This document shows positions 46,759 to 56,406 of a stretch of DNA of 64,000 nucleotides, piece by piece. Positions within the stretch are counted from its first letter, which is position 1. The number at the start of each line of letters is the position of its first letter. This DNA is from Leptospira fluminis. Lineage in GTDB: Bacteria > Spirochaetota > Leptospiria > Leptospirales > Leptospiraceae. The translations under genes and the position numbers were made by a program. A model generated the notes under the pieces. The model had not been told where the DNA came from, searched no databases, and was given only the letters and a program-made list of their open reading frames with translations. Where the stretch lies: the NCBI RefSeq assembly GCF_004771275.1, contig NZ_RQEV01000011.1:310001-374000 (forward strand), written 5' to 3'.

Positions 46759-47595
46759 TCACGGTTGGAGCCGATTCCAATCGATAAACTGCTCCCCAGC
46801 CATAGGCTGGCAAACAGGACAGAAGAAGGAATCGTGACCCAACACATTAGCGCGGCGGATCTTGGTTCCGCAATTGGGGCAGGGTTCGTTTTTCCGATTT
46901 CTAACTTTTACGTGATCCCGCACCTTGAAATCCAAAGGCGCCTTTTTCCTTCGAATATAATCGATGGAATCGGCCAAAACCCTTCTGATGCTTTCATAGA
47001 GCCGATGCTTATCTTCCGAAGTGAGTCGGTGGCATGGAGTTTTCGGATGGATCCTTGCCTCAAACAGGATCTCGTCCGAATAGGCGTTTCCCAAAACGCT
47101 CAACTTGGATTGGTCCATTAGGAAGACTCTGGTTTGCTGACGGCTTTTGTCGATGCGACGCTGGAATTCCTCTTCCGTGAATTGCTCCGAAATAAGATCC
47201 ACTCCTTGTTCCGAATATTTCGGAATCTGTGCGAATTGGCCGGGCAAAGAGAAATACACTTTTCCCATTCTGACGTCGTCGCTATAATTTAGCACCGATC
47301 CTTCCATGCGAAACCGGACGCATAGATCCTTTTTTTTGTAATTCGGCTCGAGCGAGAAGCGACCTGCCAACATAGGGTGAATTACTACGTTTTTATCCCC
47401 TAGGTCGAAATTCAAAAAAGGGCCGTTCCTGTAGAGCCCTCGGAAGGAAGCTCCGACAAATCCGTCTTCGATTGAGGAACCCGTCAGATTCCGAACTACG
47501 ATAGGATCCACAATTTCTATCGCGGATATCTTACGACCGATCAGTTCGGGCACAAGACGTTCCTCAATGATCACTAAATCCGGTAATTCGGGCAT
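46759..47595 (-). CDS. Fpg/MutM-like DNA glycosylase
   Basis: A 278-residue protein of the Fpg/Nei superfamily: N-terminal PELPDL (Pro2 nucleophile, Glu3), a helix-two-turn-helix region (LGNAYSDEILFEARIHP) and a C-terminal zinc finger (CPNCGTK, FFCPVCQ). Fpg removes oxidised purines. Differences from standard Fpg are Asp6-Leu-Val in place of Glu-Val-Glu, and Pro59 where the conserved Lys of the RGKxL block lies (RNGPFLNF). Lesion preference may therefore differ. It lies upstream of 5S rRNA on the same strand. Confidence 0.85.
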   Translation of the reverse strand: MPELPDLVIIEERLVPELIGRKISAIEIVDPIVVRNLTGSSIEDGFVGASFRGLYRNGPFLNFDLGDKNVVIHPMLAGRFSLEPNYKKKDLCVRFRMEGSVLNYSDDVRMGKVYFSLPGQFAQIPKYSEQGVDLISEQFTEEEFQRRIDKSRQQTRVFLMDQSKLSVLGNAYSDEILFEARIHPKTPCHRLTSEDKHRLYESIRRVLADSIDYIRRKKAPLDFKVRDHVKVRNRKNEPCPNCGTKIRRANVLGHDSFFCPVCQPMAGEQFIDWNRLQP

Positions 47596-47638
47596 GGTAC
47601 AACGGTTAATTTTCTAAATGGGATCGTGGAGCGGACGC

Positions 47639-49969
47639 TCATCTCTTCTTCCGACTGGGAAGATATTTGTAATATTCCACTTCGATAGTATTAATTAGAA
47701 AAGTATAATATTTTACGAGCTTCTTGTCGTATTTCTTCTTTTGAGCTTCGTTACGGAGAAATTCCGACAATTGGTCCCGAATCAAGGGGGCCTTCAGGTC
47801 CGAATGACTGAGTATGATCGTACTAGGCATACCGATCGGAACGATATCGTCCGGAATCGCGATCATCGCGGCGTTCTGCAATAAGGCGTATTCCACAGTC
47901 GAGGCTACTTTATCGTCGTCAGGCTCCGACTTAAGATAAGAAACGCTTTGGCGGATATTATCGATATTTTCCCAGATCTTTTTCCGAAGGGATTTTCCGT
48001 CGTGAATCTTATCCTGGATTTTCGTGAACCGATTCGGAAAAACGAATCTTTCCGCACCCTTTGCGATCAGGCTCACTTTCTTTTCTTTCGGGCTTTCCGC
48101 CTTTCCAAAATGTTCTTCCGAGTCGTCTTCTTCCTTAAATCCGGAATCCGATACCGAACCTCCCCCGATAAAAATTCCCGAAAATCCCGTTCCCTGGGAT
48201 TTGGACATCGTGTTGGGTAAATCCACCTTTTCCCTGTCCCGGAAGAATAGAGCCAGCATTACACCGATCACCAACGCAACTGGAATTCCCACGAAGATGA
48301 TGCCGACCGTGCTGAAATGTACGGAGGCGATCAAAAAGAAAAGCATGGTCCCCACGAAGCCGAGTAGCCCCATCGAAAGATTGAATTTTTTTGCGAGAGC
48401 TTCGGATCTTTCCCGCTCTTCCGTCTCTCTTTCTATCAAAAAAGAGTCTTGTTGTAGCTTTACTACATGATCCCCTTTCAATTTCGAATTCAGATCGGGG
48501 TGCTTTGCCGCGGATAAAGAGGCGTTGATTTCCTTCGCGATGGACAGTTCTCTTTGAAACGACGGATTCACTTTGGATTCGGAAGTCAATTTATGGATTA
48601 CGGCCGCCATATAGCCCGGATCACAAATATAAATCTCGGAACTCCCATCCTCCTTTTGGATCTCCTTCATGCCGAAGGATGCGGCGAGTTCCTTTTTCAA
48701 AATCTCCGAATACGAGGAGATTTGATCCGGTGCGGTGATGCCCACCCCGACCAGCCTTTTCTCCGAGTTGAATTTATACAGGGTAAGTTGTCCCTGCGTA
48801 TGGTCCCGGATTTGGGTTTGGATTCTATGAACGAGACTCTTAAAGGCGCCGTCGATTTTCCGTTCGCTTAATCTGGACTTTTCCTCGATCAGTTTCCGTA
48901 TAATCTGAATGGAAGACTGACAGGTTTCTCTCACCCTTTTTCCCAGATCGTCCTTTTCCCGATCGAAAGGATAATCCTCCACCAACTGGATCAGCGCCTC
49001 CACTTTCTCGCTGTTTTGCTTTCTTCCTTGCTCCGCCGCTCCGTGAACGTTTTCGAAATCCTGGATGCGGGACCGAAACAAAGTATAACCCGCCCTTTCC
49101 GCTAATTGTTTTAAGTAAGTAAGGGCAAAAACTTCCAATCCATCAACCTGCGCACGGTAATGAGAGATCACTTCCGGCTGGTGAACGTATGTTCCATCCG
49201 GATTCAACATGAGATCGTCTATAATGATATGATAATCCGGAAGGATTTGGGTTAAGGCTTCTTTCGATTTAGCGTAATTGACGAAATCCGACAAAAAATC
49301 GGTCATAGGAAGGTAGTGATAAGGTTGAAATCCCCTCCGCAAAAGACTCGCCATTTCGGATTCGAGCGAGCCTAACTTAGGGTAAAGCCACAACTGACCC
49401 GTTTTATTTTTATGTAATATGATTGCACCCGGGCGGTCTTCCTCGAGAATGCGCGGTTTCTTGGATCGATTCGCGAGTATCAGATCTATGGTTTCTTCCG
49501 AAAATTGAAAGCAGGCTTTTCTATACGGTGTAACGTCCGTCTTAGCTTCTTTCTGAGGAGAAACCAGAGCGATTTTAGCCATGACTTTATTCGCGTTCCT
49601 GACCAAAAACGGATACATCATCGCCGACTTGTTTTTCCCCTTTTTATCTGAATCCAACACCTGACGTAACGCCAGATCCACGGATTCCGGAGACTTTGCT
49701 TGCTCGCTTAAATTCCGATACTTATTCAGAAGCTCGCCTAGTTTGTCTAGAGTGAGAAGATAGGAAGGATGGACGCTTTTAGACCCGTGCTTTTCGGTTT
49801 TTTTATGCCAATCTCTCAGTTCATCCAGAATGCAACGGGAAGTGGCGGATAATCCCACCGCTCCGTCATTTAAGAAAATATAGTCGGGCTGTAGTCCGTC
49901 TATATCGGCGACTTTAGATTGGTCCGAGGATAATTCTTCAAAGGATAATTCTTGCTCCAAAGTTTCCAT
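47639..49969 (-). CDS. Large protein with central membrane hairpin (776 aa), unknown
   Basis: A long N-terminal soluble, mostly helical part is followed by two adjacent hydrophobic segments at about residues 530-550 and 555-578 and a cytoplasmic C-terminal domain. The latter contains a Gly/Ser-rich linker ([19 protein letters not shown]). The late segment [20 protein letters not shown] is hydrophobic. I do not recognise the family; it seems to lack known enzyme motifs. It is 43 bp upstream of mutM. Confidence 0.6.
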   Translation of the reverse strand: METLEQELSFEELSSDQSKVADIDGLQPDYIFLNDGAVGLSATSRCILDELRDWHKKTEKHGSKSVHPSYLLTLDKLGELLNKYRNLSEQAKSPESVDLALRQVLDSDKKGKNKSAMMYPFLVRNANKVMAKIALVSPQKEAKTDVTPYRKACFQFSEETIDLILANRSKKPRILEEDRPGAIILHKNKTGQLWLYPKLGSLESEMASLLRRGFQPYHYLPMTDFLSDFVNYAKSKEALTQILPDYHIIIDDLMLNPDGTYVHQPEVISHYRAQVDGLEVFALTYLKQLAERAGYTLFRSRIQDFENVHGAAEQGRKQNSEKVEALIQLVEDYPFDREKDDLGKRVRETCQSSIQIIRKLIEEKSRLSERKIDGAFKSLVHRIQTQIRDHTQGQLTLYKFNSEKRLVGVGITAPDQISSYSEILKKELAASFGMKEIQKEDGSSEIYICDPGYMAAVIHKLTSESKVNPSFQRELSIAKEINASLSAAKHPDLNSKLKGDHVVKLQQDSFLIERETEERERSEALAKKFNLSMGLLGFVGTMLFFLIASVHFSTVGIIFVGIPVALVIGVMLALFFRDREKVDLPNTMSKSQGTGFSGIFIGGGSVSDSGFKEEDDSEEHFGKAESPKEKKVSLIAKGAERFVFPNRFTKIQDKIHDGKSLRKKIWENIDNIRQSVSYLKSEPDDDKVASTVEYALLQNAAMIAIPDDIVPIGMPSTIILSHSDLKAPLIRDQLSEFLRNEAQKKKYDKKLVKYYTFLINTIEVEYYKYLPSRKKR

Positions 49970-50104
49970 GAGCGTCCGAAATGAACAACAATCCGGGAGG
50001 CGGATTTCGCGAATATTCTAGAAACCAGAATCGCGGATCCGAAAAGAGATTGAAACTCTTTTATTACGCCAAATTCGGTCCGGTGCAATCTTCCTCCGGA
50101 TATG

Positions 50105-51373
50105 CTATTCCGAATATTCGGCCAAAACCTTCCCGATTCTGGAAAGTCCTTCGGAAAGTTCCTCCTCGTCTCGGGCAAAACTGATTCGGGCACATTCGTC
50201 GACGAACGGATCATTCACTTCGGATTTCGGATAGAAATACCGCCCTGGGACGAGAACCACACCGGATTTTTTGAGGACCGAGTACAGTTCGGTTAAGGAT
50301 TTTGAAAGTCCTCTGAATCGGACCCAAAGAAAAAAAGCTCCTTCACTTTCGTGAATCTGGTATCTGAGTTTACCGGTCCATTCCCTTTCTATCACGGAAA
50401 ACGCAAGCTTCCGCTTTTCGGCATAATATGGAAGAATTACGTTTTTACTTAAGGAAGACCAGGCTCCCGAGGTAAAAAGCTCTAGACCGACGTATTGTCC
50501 CAGACTTCCGCCGGTTAAATTCAGGACTGCATTCGCTTTATTTAATGAGGAAACGATCTTAGGGTCCGCTAAAACAAAACCCGTTCTTACCCCGGGCAAT
50601 CCGATCTTGGAAAGACTGAATGACTGGACCATACCGTCTTCGTAAAACCAACGATTGTCTCCGGAATAAACGATCCCAGGAAACGGGAAACCGTAAGCGT
50701 TATCCAGTAGGAACGGGATCCTTTTTTTTTCGGCAAAGGAAAGAATCTTTCGAATCTCCTCTTCCCCTGCGATCCGTCCTGTCGGGTTGGAAGGACGGGA
50801 TAAGACGATACAACCGAGAGGCTCCGCAGATTCACCTAATCTTTGCAGACTCGCTTCATCCAATTCGTAGCGGAAGGTATGCTCACCCGTTTCTCGTACT
50901 AGGCTCGGAACCGGAAGGATGGAATCCTCCTCTAAAGGCTGATCTATATAACCGATGTATTCGGGAACCGCCGGAAAAACCGCTCTTCTCTTGCTACCGT
51001 CTTCGTACGTCCCGGAAAAAAAATTCAAGAGCAAATAAAATGCGTTTTGAGAACCGCCCGTAATCGCAATTTCTTCGGTTCGAATCGATCTGCCGGATTC
51101 CTTCCGTAGAAGATCGGCAACTGCTTCCAGCGTTTCCCGCTTACCGCTGGGAGATTCGTATTTTCCTAGAATCGATTCCCAACTTCCCTTCTCCGCTAAT
51201 TTGGATAAAAACTCTTTCCAAACCTCCTGTACCTCCGGAATCAATGCGGGACTTCCTCCCCCGAGCATGCAAACCCCGGGCTCGAGGTTCGCCAAATCCT
51301 CCATGAGCTGCCCTATCCCGGTTTGGCGGCTAAATTTAGAACCGAATTTGGATACGGAGAATTTCGGAATCAT
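50105..51373 (-). CDS. Valine-pyruvate aminotransferase-like (AvtA type), PLP-dependent
   Basis: A fold-type I aminotransferase of about 422 residues. It has the AvtA opening FSVSKFGSKFSRQTGIGQLMEDL and MLGGGSPALIP, NPTGR, LDNAYGFPFPG and the PLP-lysine loop SFSLSKIGLPGVRTGF. AvtA transfers amino groups between valine, alanine and pyruvate. ATG 51373 matches the family N-terminus; an ATG at 51415 would add 14 residues. It is divergent from the cyclase gene. Confidence 0.85.
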   Translation of the reverse strand: MIPKFSVSKFGSKFSRQTGIGQLMEDLANLEPGVCMLGGGSPALIPEVQEVWKEFLSKLAEKGSWESILGKYESPSGKRETLEAVADLLRKESGRSIRTEEIAITGGSQNAFYLLLNFFSGTYEDGSKRRAVFPAVPEYIGYIDQPLEEDSILPVPSLVRETGEHTFRYELDEASLQRLGESAEPLGCIVLSRPSNPTGRIAGEEEIRKILSFAEKKRIPFLLDNAYGFPFPGIVYSGDNRWFYEDGMVQSFSLSKIGLPGVRTGFVLADPKIVSSLNKANAVLNLTGGSLGQYVGLELFTSGAWSSLSKNVILPYYAEKRKLAFSVIEREWTGKLRYQIHESEGAFFLWVRFRGLSKSLTELYSVLKKSGVVLVPGRYFYPKSEVNDPFVDECARISFARDEEELSEGLSRIGKVLAEYSE

Positions 51374-51474
51374 AGGCGTATTCCACTTTTCTTTCAATGG
51401 AAGTTCCGGAAACATAATCTAAGTTTAGGCGGGAAATTTTCTTTCTTTGTCGAATTCTATCATTGGAGAAGGGT

Positions 51475-53403
51475 ATGCCGAAAAATATTCCTACCGATAT
51501 TCGGAAAATTTTAGATCCTGAAAATTTGGATCTCGGGTCGTTTCTAAATGCCTTTCCTTGGGAAAGGCGATGGACTTCGCTCGCAAATCCGATCGATAGA
51601 CTCTGGAAATTCGATTTAAGCGCCTCCCCGACCCAATTGTGGCCTTGGTTGACGGACACCTCGTCCTTTAACAAAAGGATAGGGATTCCAGAAATGAAAT
51701 TCCGGGAAATCGACGGAAAGTTATTCGGTTCCTCCAAAAATGCCGGGATCCTGATGGAATGGGAGGAAGTTCCCTGGGAATGGGAATATTGCAGACAATT
51801 AAATAACGCACGTATCTATTCGAAAGGATTCGCATATTACGTTAGAACCCGTTATCAACTTTTTCCTTTAAACGGCGATGGAACAAGGCTCTTCGTCTAT
51901 TTCGGATGGATACCGAGAGGGTTTATCGGAAAATATATGTTGCCGATAGGAATGCGCCAATTGGAAAAATCCTACATTAAAGGATTGTCCGAGGTCGTAA
52001 ACGATCTGAAAAAAGTCGAAACTGCAGGTTGGGCCGGTCCTTCGGCTTTGGGATTATTGAAGGAATCCCCGACCGATTCCGACCCGGTTTTCCCTGCAAG
52101 AGTCCACCAAATCCGCACGGGCCTAATCCGTGACGGCCAGCCTAGAAATCTCGTGGATAAACTGTTGGGCTACATACTCGACGCGAACGAAAACGATCTT
52201 TATCGTATCCGGGTTAAGGCTTTGGCAAAGGCTTGGAATATCTCTTTGAACGAACTACTTCTTGTCTTTCTACACGGTTGTCGCCAAGGTCTGTTTACCC
52301 TTTCCTGGGATATTATTTGCCCCCATTGCCGAGGAGTGCGTACCGAAGCGATGCATTTAGGGGATTTGCCTACGAGAGATTCTTGCGAAGTTTGTAATAT
52401 ACGTTTCGATACGAACCAGATCAATTCGGTAGAGATCACTTTCCATGTCCATCCTTCCGTTCGCGAGATTCAAAAAAGATTTTTCTGTGCGGCGGAACCC
52501 GCGACCAAATCGCATATCCGCTTTCAAAAATACTTGGATCCGGAAGAGACGTACGAGTCCCGTCTTTTGCTCGGACCGGGAACCTATCGAATGAGGATCG
52601 GCGGAGAAAAACACTATACCCTTTTGGATGTGTCGGAAGACTCTTCCGAACAGAGACTGGAATGGTCTTCCTCCTTACCGGAACAACTTACCGCGAAAAA
52701 TTTTCCCTCCTTGGTTCTGAAAAATAAGGACTCTCATCCGAAAGCATTCGTCATAGAGGAAAGGCGGGAAGATCAAAACAGTCTTAGACCGTCAGACCTA
52801 TTCAATTTTCAGGATTTTCGGGAACTATTCTCCCAAGAAGCACTTTCCACCGAATTGCAGTTGGATATCGGAATCCAAACGATTTTGTTTACCGATATAG
52901 TCGGATCCACTCGATTCTATCACCAAAAAGGGGATACGAGCGCGTTTGCCGAGGTACGACAACATTTCGTGGAAATTTATAAAATCGTCCGGGACCACCA
53001 GGGTGCCGTCGTAAAGACGATCGGAGACGCGGTCATGGCCTCTTTTACGTCTCCCGTAAACGGAATCCTTGCCGCCTCCGAGTTACAGGAAGCGTTTTCC
53101 TCTTCCAAGAATCGGACTCCGATCCGGATTCGAGTCAGCCTTCATAGCGGTCCTTGCCTAGCGGTGAATCTGAACAGCAATATAGATTACTTCGGAAATA
53201 CGGTAAATTTTGCTGCTAAGCTGCAAGGGATCGCGGAAGAGCAGGAAATCGTACTTTCGGAAATCGTTTTCCGAGATAGAGAAGTTCGATATTTCATGAA
53301 AGAAAAGGGCTGGAAGGTCAAAAAGGTGAAGTTCCACCAATCCTGGATCGATCAGGACACGGACGCTTATAAGCTGGTGAAATCGGCCGAAGGAACATTA
53401 TAA
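51475..53403 (+). CDS. Class III adenylate/guanylate cyclase with SRPBCC and zinc-ribbon N-terminal domains
   Basis: A 642-residue cytosolic protein from ATG 51475 behind GGAGAAGGG. Residues ~45-190 look like an SRPBCC (START-like) ligand-binding domain ([15 protein letters not shown]). Next come a DUF5939-type region with CPHC and CEVC (22 residues apart), and the C-terminal cyclase domain. Metal-binding Asp residues are in [10 protein letters not shown] and [20 protein letters not shown] follows. It makes cyclic AMP, or possibly GMP. The signal may be a hydrophobic ligand, which is inference. The stop codon touches the first copy of a 38-bp repeat. Confidence 0.87.
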   Translation: MPKNIPTDIRKILDPENLDLGSFLNAFPWERRWTSLANPIDRLWKFDLSASPTQLWPWLTDTSSFNKRIGIPEMKFREIDGKLFGSSKNAGILMEWEEVPWEWEYCRQLNNARIYSKGFAYYVRTRYQLFPLNGDGTRLFVYFGWIPRGFIGKYMLPIGMRQLEKSYIKGLSEVVNDLKKVETAGWAGPSALGLLKESPTDSDPVFPARVHQIRTGLIRDGQPRNLVDKLLGYILDANENDLYRIRVKALAKAWNISLNELLLVFLHGCRQGLFTLSWDIICPHCRGVRTEAMHLGDLPTRDSCEVCNIRFDTNQINSVEITFHVHPSVREIQKRFFCAAEPATKSHIRFQKYLDPEETYESRLLLGPGTYRMRIGGEKHYTLLDVSEDSSEQRLEWSSSLPEQLTAKNFPSLVLKNKDSHPKAFVIEERREDQNSLRPSDLFNFQDFRELFSQEALSTELQLDIGIQTILFTDIVGSTRFYHQKGDTSAFAEVRQHFVEIYKIVRDHQGAVVKTIGDAVMASFTSPVNGILAASELQEAFSSSKNRTPIRIRVSLHSGPCLAVNLNSNIDYFGNTVNFAAKLQGIAEEQEIVLSEIVFRDREVRYFMKEKGWKVKKVKFHQSWIDQDTDAYKLVKSAEGTL

Positions 53404-53440
53404 TAAAACAAAAGATAATTACTGGAGACGCCGGGGTTCG
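53403..53440 (+). repeat. 38-bp direct repeat, distal copy of the tmRNA 3' end
   Basis: This segment matches 53591-53628 at 37 of 38 positions, including 18 bases of the tmRNA 3' end (acceptor and T-arm). It starts at the last base of the cyclase stop codon. The match stops just inside the T-loop, as expected for an attachment-site half left by an element integrated at ssrA. The 150 bp between the two copies contain hairpins (for example GATCGGA...TCCGATC and GCAGAGAT...ATCTCTGC) but no gene. Confidence 0.8.
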
Positions 53441-53590
53441 CCGCGACGCGATCGGATTTCCTTTCCGATCAAGCTCTGCGGCGTCTCACTCGAAGCCTCA
53501 CCGCTTCCGTGCAGTTCGGTCGCAGAGATCACGCTCCCTACGGGTCGCTATCTCTGCTTACTCGAGTTCGCATTCTCACCCCGATGCAGT

Positions 53591-53628
53591 ATAAAACAAA
53601 AGATGATTACTGGAGACGCCGGGGTTCG
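53591..53628 (+). repeat. 38-bp direct repeat, copy overlapping ssrA
   Basis: This is the intact partner of the copy at 53403-53440. Its right half is the functional 3' end of tmRNA, and its left half (ATAAAACAAAAGAT...) lies just downstream of the gene. One base differs between the copies (A/G, in the segment outside tmRNA). Confidence 0.8.
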
Positions 53629-53954
53629 AACCCGGGTCCTATTGTGCCTCTATGGGGCCTCTACATGTTTGTCCTACGATTGTTGTTTCGGAGAGCCTTA
53701 ACCCGCAGGCAGGTGTGCCCCTCCAATTCGATTCCAGTACATCATCCATCGAGAACCGAACACCGATGAATCACGTCCCCCGTTTGAGTCGGACAAAAAA
53801 CCACCGGGGGAGTAAGCCTTTCGTCCGTAGCAGAGATTAAGCTGCTAGTGCTAATTCGTTGTTAGCGTTTATTGTTTTGAAGGTTTTTAAGAGGCCCCTC
53901 ACCCCTACATGCCACCACACTTCAACTACAACAGTCGAAACCAAATTCGTCCCC
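53611..53954 (-). ncRNA. ssrA: Transfer-messenger RNA (tmRNA)
   Basis: About 344 nt on the minus strand. The 5' GGGGACG pairs with 3' CGTCTCC to form the acceptor stem, with discriminator A; CCA is not encoded. The 5' part has GGTTTCGAC and the 3' part the T-arm GGGTTCGAACCCC. The tag frame (53866 down to 53837) reads GCT to TAA and encodes ANNELALAA, which ends in the usual LAA degradation signal. tmRNA rescues stalled ribosomes with SmpB and tags the unfinished chain for proteolysis. Confidence 0.97.
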
Positions 53955-54353
53955 GTTGTTATCAGTTAGACATCCAGATTTCGACGGAATTCCGGAAATT
54001 CAAGGAGTTTTTCCGGTAAAATTCCCTGAATTCCGGGCAAAATATCCCAAAACCCCTGACTTTTCCCGTTTTAACCTCGAACGTCCCAAAACGTTTCGGA
54101 GATAACGAACTGTGTTTGGAAAGAAACTTATAACGAACAGAGTTTATAAAAATATAAAATTCTTAGAACGCATTTGATTCGATATCTAACCATCAAACTC
54201 TTGATCGAACGTAATATAACAAATGTTTTATATACAACCTTAAAACTCTTAGTGGAATTGACTTTTTTTCGAATTAACGCTACATTGGCACGCAGAGAAT
54301 TGGATCGCTTTCTTCCTTCAGGAGGCGTGTCCGTGTGAGGATAAAAATTTAAA
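53955..54353. other. Noncoding gap between ssrA and the SGNH gene
   Basis: About 400 bp without a gene that I can support. It should hold the ssrA promoter (minus strand) and that of the SGNH gene (plus strand). Several TTCCGG-type short inverted motifs lie at 53985-54035. The sequence becomes AT-rich from 54120. A minus-strand ORF overlapping the SGNH start is discounted. Confidence 0.6.
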
Positions 54354-55628
54354 ATGAGAAAATCTATCATTTGGAAAGCTGTTGCGGTATTGGGGATTAG
54401 CTTTAGCGCAATTTCCCTTTCTGCACAAAGCCAGTCCCAACTTTTTACGAAACCCGGAGTCATCGGGGATTCTTTAAGCCAAGGTTTCTTTGGCGCTACC
54501 GTGGAAAAAAAGACCCAAGACTGGGCCTACCCCGTGCTTGTCTCCAAACAAGCGGGTTCTGGCGTAAGTTATAACGTTTTAAAAGGACCGTACATTAACT
54601 TCGAGGATGTTCTTAAAGGGAATTGCGGTATTTTCTGTATCGCTGCAAGCGTTATCGGCGGAAACGGATCCACTGTCAGCCTTCCGACCCACGCAGGCAT
54701 CACCGGCGCGGATTACACTACCGTTTTGAAAACTTCGGGCCAGTGCGAAGATATCACTGCTACGAAATGGACCAGACAATGGTACTGGGCAACCTGGTAT
54801 TGGTTTACCTACCGCTGGGTTCAAGTCGCGGATTGCCAAACTCCGGATAAATTCCATCGTTTCGGACTGGGAAATTCCGGAACTCAGATGGAAGTCATGG
54901 AAAAAGTCAGACCGACTTTCCTATTCGGAACCGCCGCCGCAAACCATGTTCTTTGTACGGCCCTCAGCACTTCTACGAATTGTTTGGACGAAGCACGCTT
55001 CAAGAGGGACATCCGTGAAACGATGCGCAGAATGGCTGCGATCGGATCCATCCAAGGAGGAGTATTGTTTACGATTCCGAATGTGACTTCCATCGCTTTT
55101 CTGGAACCGTACCAAGACCCGCAAGGAAGAGCGAATTACACGGGGTTAAAGGCGTTTTTCCGTTCCTCAGTTTCCGATCCTTCCCAAGTTCTGGATGCGG
55201 GCGAAGTAAATACCATCACGAACTTCTTATCCATGTTGAACGGCGAAGTAAAAGCCCAAGCGGTTGCAATGGGATTCGCGGTTGCGGATCTTAAAGTACT
55301 CTTCGACGATCTGAAGGAAAACGGAAGGTTGATTAACAGTCCGTCCGGATGGAGTCCCGGATACGCCAGAGCGAATTGGCCGCTTCCCGGACAACCCGGA
55401 ATTTTCGGGTTGGACGGAGTGCATCCGAACCAATACGGCCATACGGTTTTTGCGAACGAATTGATCAAAGCGATCGATTCTAAATACGGATTTTCCATTC
55501 CGACCATTAGTGAATACAACGCTTGGTATTATGACAGCTTAAACCGTAATCCGATCGATCTGAAAAAATTCCTGACCGAAACGATCTTCGGGCAGTTTAT
55601 TTCTTGGGTCATCGGAATCTTCGTATAA
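54354..55628 (+). CDS. Secreted SGNH/GDSL-type hydrolase
   Basis: A 424-residue protein with a signal peptide (residues 1-24, ending ISLSA). Block I is [10 protein letters not shown] (Gly38-Asp39-Ser40, the nucleophile Ser), a later block is [10 protein letters not shown], and block V is [10 protein letters not shown] with the Asp/His of the triad. This is a lipase/esterase fold, probably acting outside the inner membrane; the substrate is unknown. An aromatic-rich insertion with Cys residues ([16 protein letters not shown]) lies at about residues 140-160. It is followed by a strong terminator. Confidence 0.83.
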   Translation: MRKSIIWKAVAVLGISFSAISLSAQSQSQLFTKPGVIGDSLSQGFFGATVEKKTQDWAYPVLVSKQAGSGVSYNVLKGPYINFEDVLKGNCGIFCIAASVIGGNGSTVSLPTHAGITGADYTTVLKTSGQCEDITATKWTRQWYWATWYWFTYRWVQVADCQTPDKFHRFGLGNSGTQMEVMEKVRPTFLFGTAAANHVLCTALSTSTNCLDEARFKRDIRETMRRMAAIGSIQGGVLFTIPNVTSIAFLEPYQDPQGRANYTGLKAFFRSSVSDPSQVLDAGEVNTITNFLSMLNGEVKAQAVAMGFAVADLKVLFDDLKENGRLINSPSGWSPGYARANWPLPGQPGIFGLDGVHPNQYGHTVFANELIKAIDSKYGFSIPTISEYNAWYYDSLNRNPIDLKKFLTETIFGQFISWVIGIFV

Positions 55629-55641
55629 ACTTTCGATACAG

Positions 55642-55682
55642 ATCGCAAAATCTCGAGGTAACTGTTCTCGAGGTTTTGCGAT
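55642..55682 (+). terminator. Intrinsic terminator after the SGNH gene
   Basis: ATCGCAAAA-T-CTCGAG pairs with CTCGAG-G-TTTTGCGAT across a 9-nt loop, a stem of about 15 bp, followed by a pyrimidine-rich tract. It lies 14 nt after the stop codon. Confidence 0.75.
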
Positions 55683-55718
55683 TCCTTTCTCTAAAAACGC
55701 CTCGATCGCGTAACAAGC

Positions 55719-56405
55719 ATGCTTCTGATTAAAAAATATTCCCTATGGATCCTACTTGGGTTCCTTGCATTCGTTCTTCTATTATTCATTCTTTGGCCCG
55801 AGAAGTCCCGTAAAATCAAGTCTGTCAGTCAGGAAACCGAGACCGTTTTGGAACGAAGACGAAATTTAACTTCCGGAATCGAATTCCCGGAAGCTCCTCA
55901 TCCGTTCCAAGAAGATCCCGAATTGGAAGGGCAAGCAAAGAGATTGTGGCCTCATGCCTTCGGTCCTAAAAAGACGGATTCCGATCGGGAAAAAATCCGG
56001 GAAGAATGGGCCGAATTTGCCCTCAAATATCCGAAAAACATTTATATTCCTGCCGAGTTTCGGCCCCCATTAACGGAGGAACAGGAAAAGAAAGCCCGAG
56101 AAAGACTAGATCTCGTAACTGCTGCGGAATCCCAATTTGCGATAGGGAGAAACGCAGGAAGATTCGCAGAGCCCGGCGCCACCCCTCCGCAATCGACCGA
56201 ACCTCAGGTGACTCCCCAACAGCAAAGGGCATATTTGGAATACAAAATCCAAGAATTGGAATCCAGAATACAACTCGTAGAATACACCATCCAACAGGGA
56301 CAAATGGACCCCGCCCAGGTTTCGGAAGCGAATCAGGATATCGCCCAATGGAAAAGCGATTTGCAACAATTAACACAAACCTTGAATATAGTTCCTTCTT
56401 CTTAA
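55719..56405 (+). CDS. Membrane-anchored coiled-coil protein (228 aa), unknown
   Basis: One N-terminal membrane helix (residues ~6-26), then a periplasmic domain of ~120 residues rich in Glu, Pro and Lys, then a C-terminal coiled coil (QQRAYLEYKIQELESRI, QLVEYTIQQGQ). No known domain is recognised. It is directly upstream of the HEAT-repeat gene with a 1-nt gap, so the two are probably co-expressed, perhaps as partners on the envelope. Confidence 0.6.
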   Translation: MLLIKKYSLWILLGFLAFVLLLFILWPEKSRKIKSVSQETETVLERRRNLTSGIEFPEAPHPFQEDPELEGQAKRLWPHAFGPKKTDSDREKIREEWAEFALKYPKNIYIPAEFRPPLTEEQEKKARERLDLVTAAESQFAIGRNAGRFAEPGATPPQSTEPQVTPQQQRAYLEYKIQELESRIQLVEYTIQQGQMDPAQVSEANQDIAQWKSDLQQLTQTLNIVPSS

Positions 56406-56406
56406 A

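Noticed and set aside
53509..53840. Two overlapping plus-strand ORFs of 86 and 62 residues
   Set aside because: They run antisense through the tmRNA gene and have no protein family features.
54128..54463. Minus-strand ORF of 111 residues
   Set aside because: It overlaps the start and signal peptide of the well-supported SGNH gene and looks like translated AT-rich noncoding DNA.
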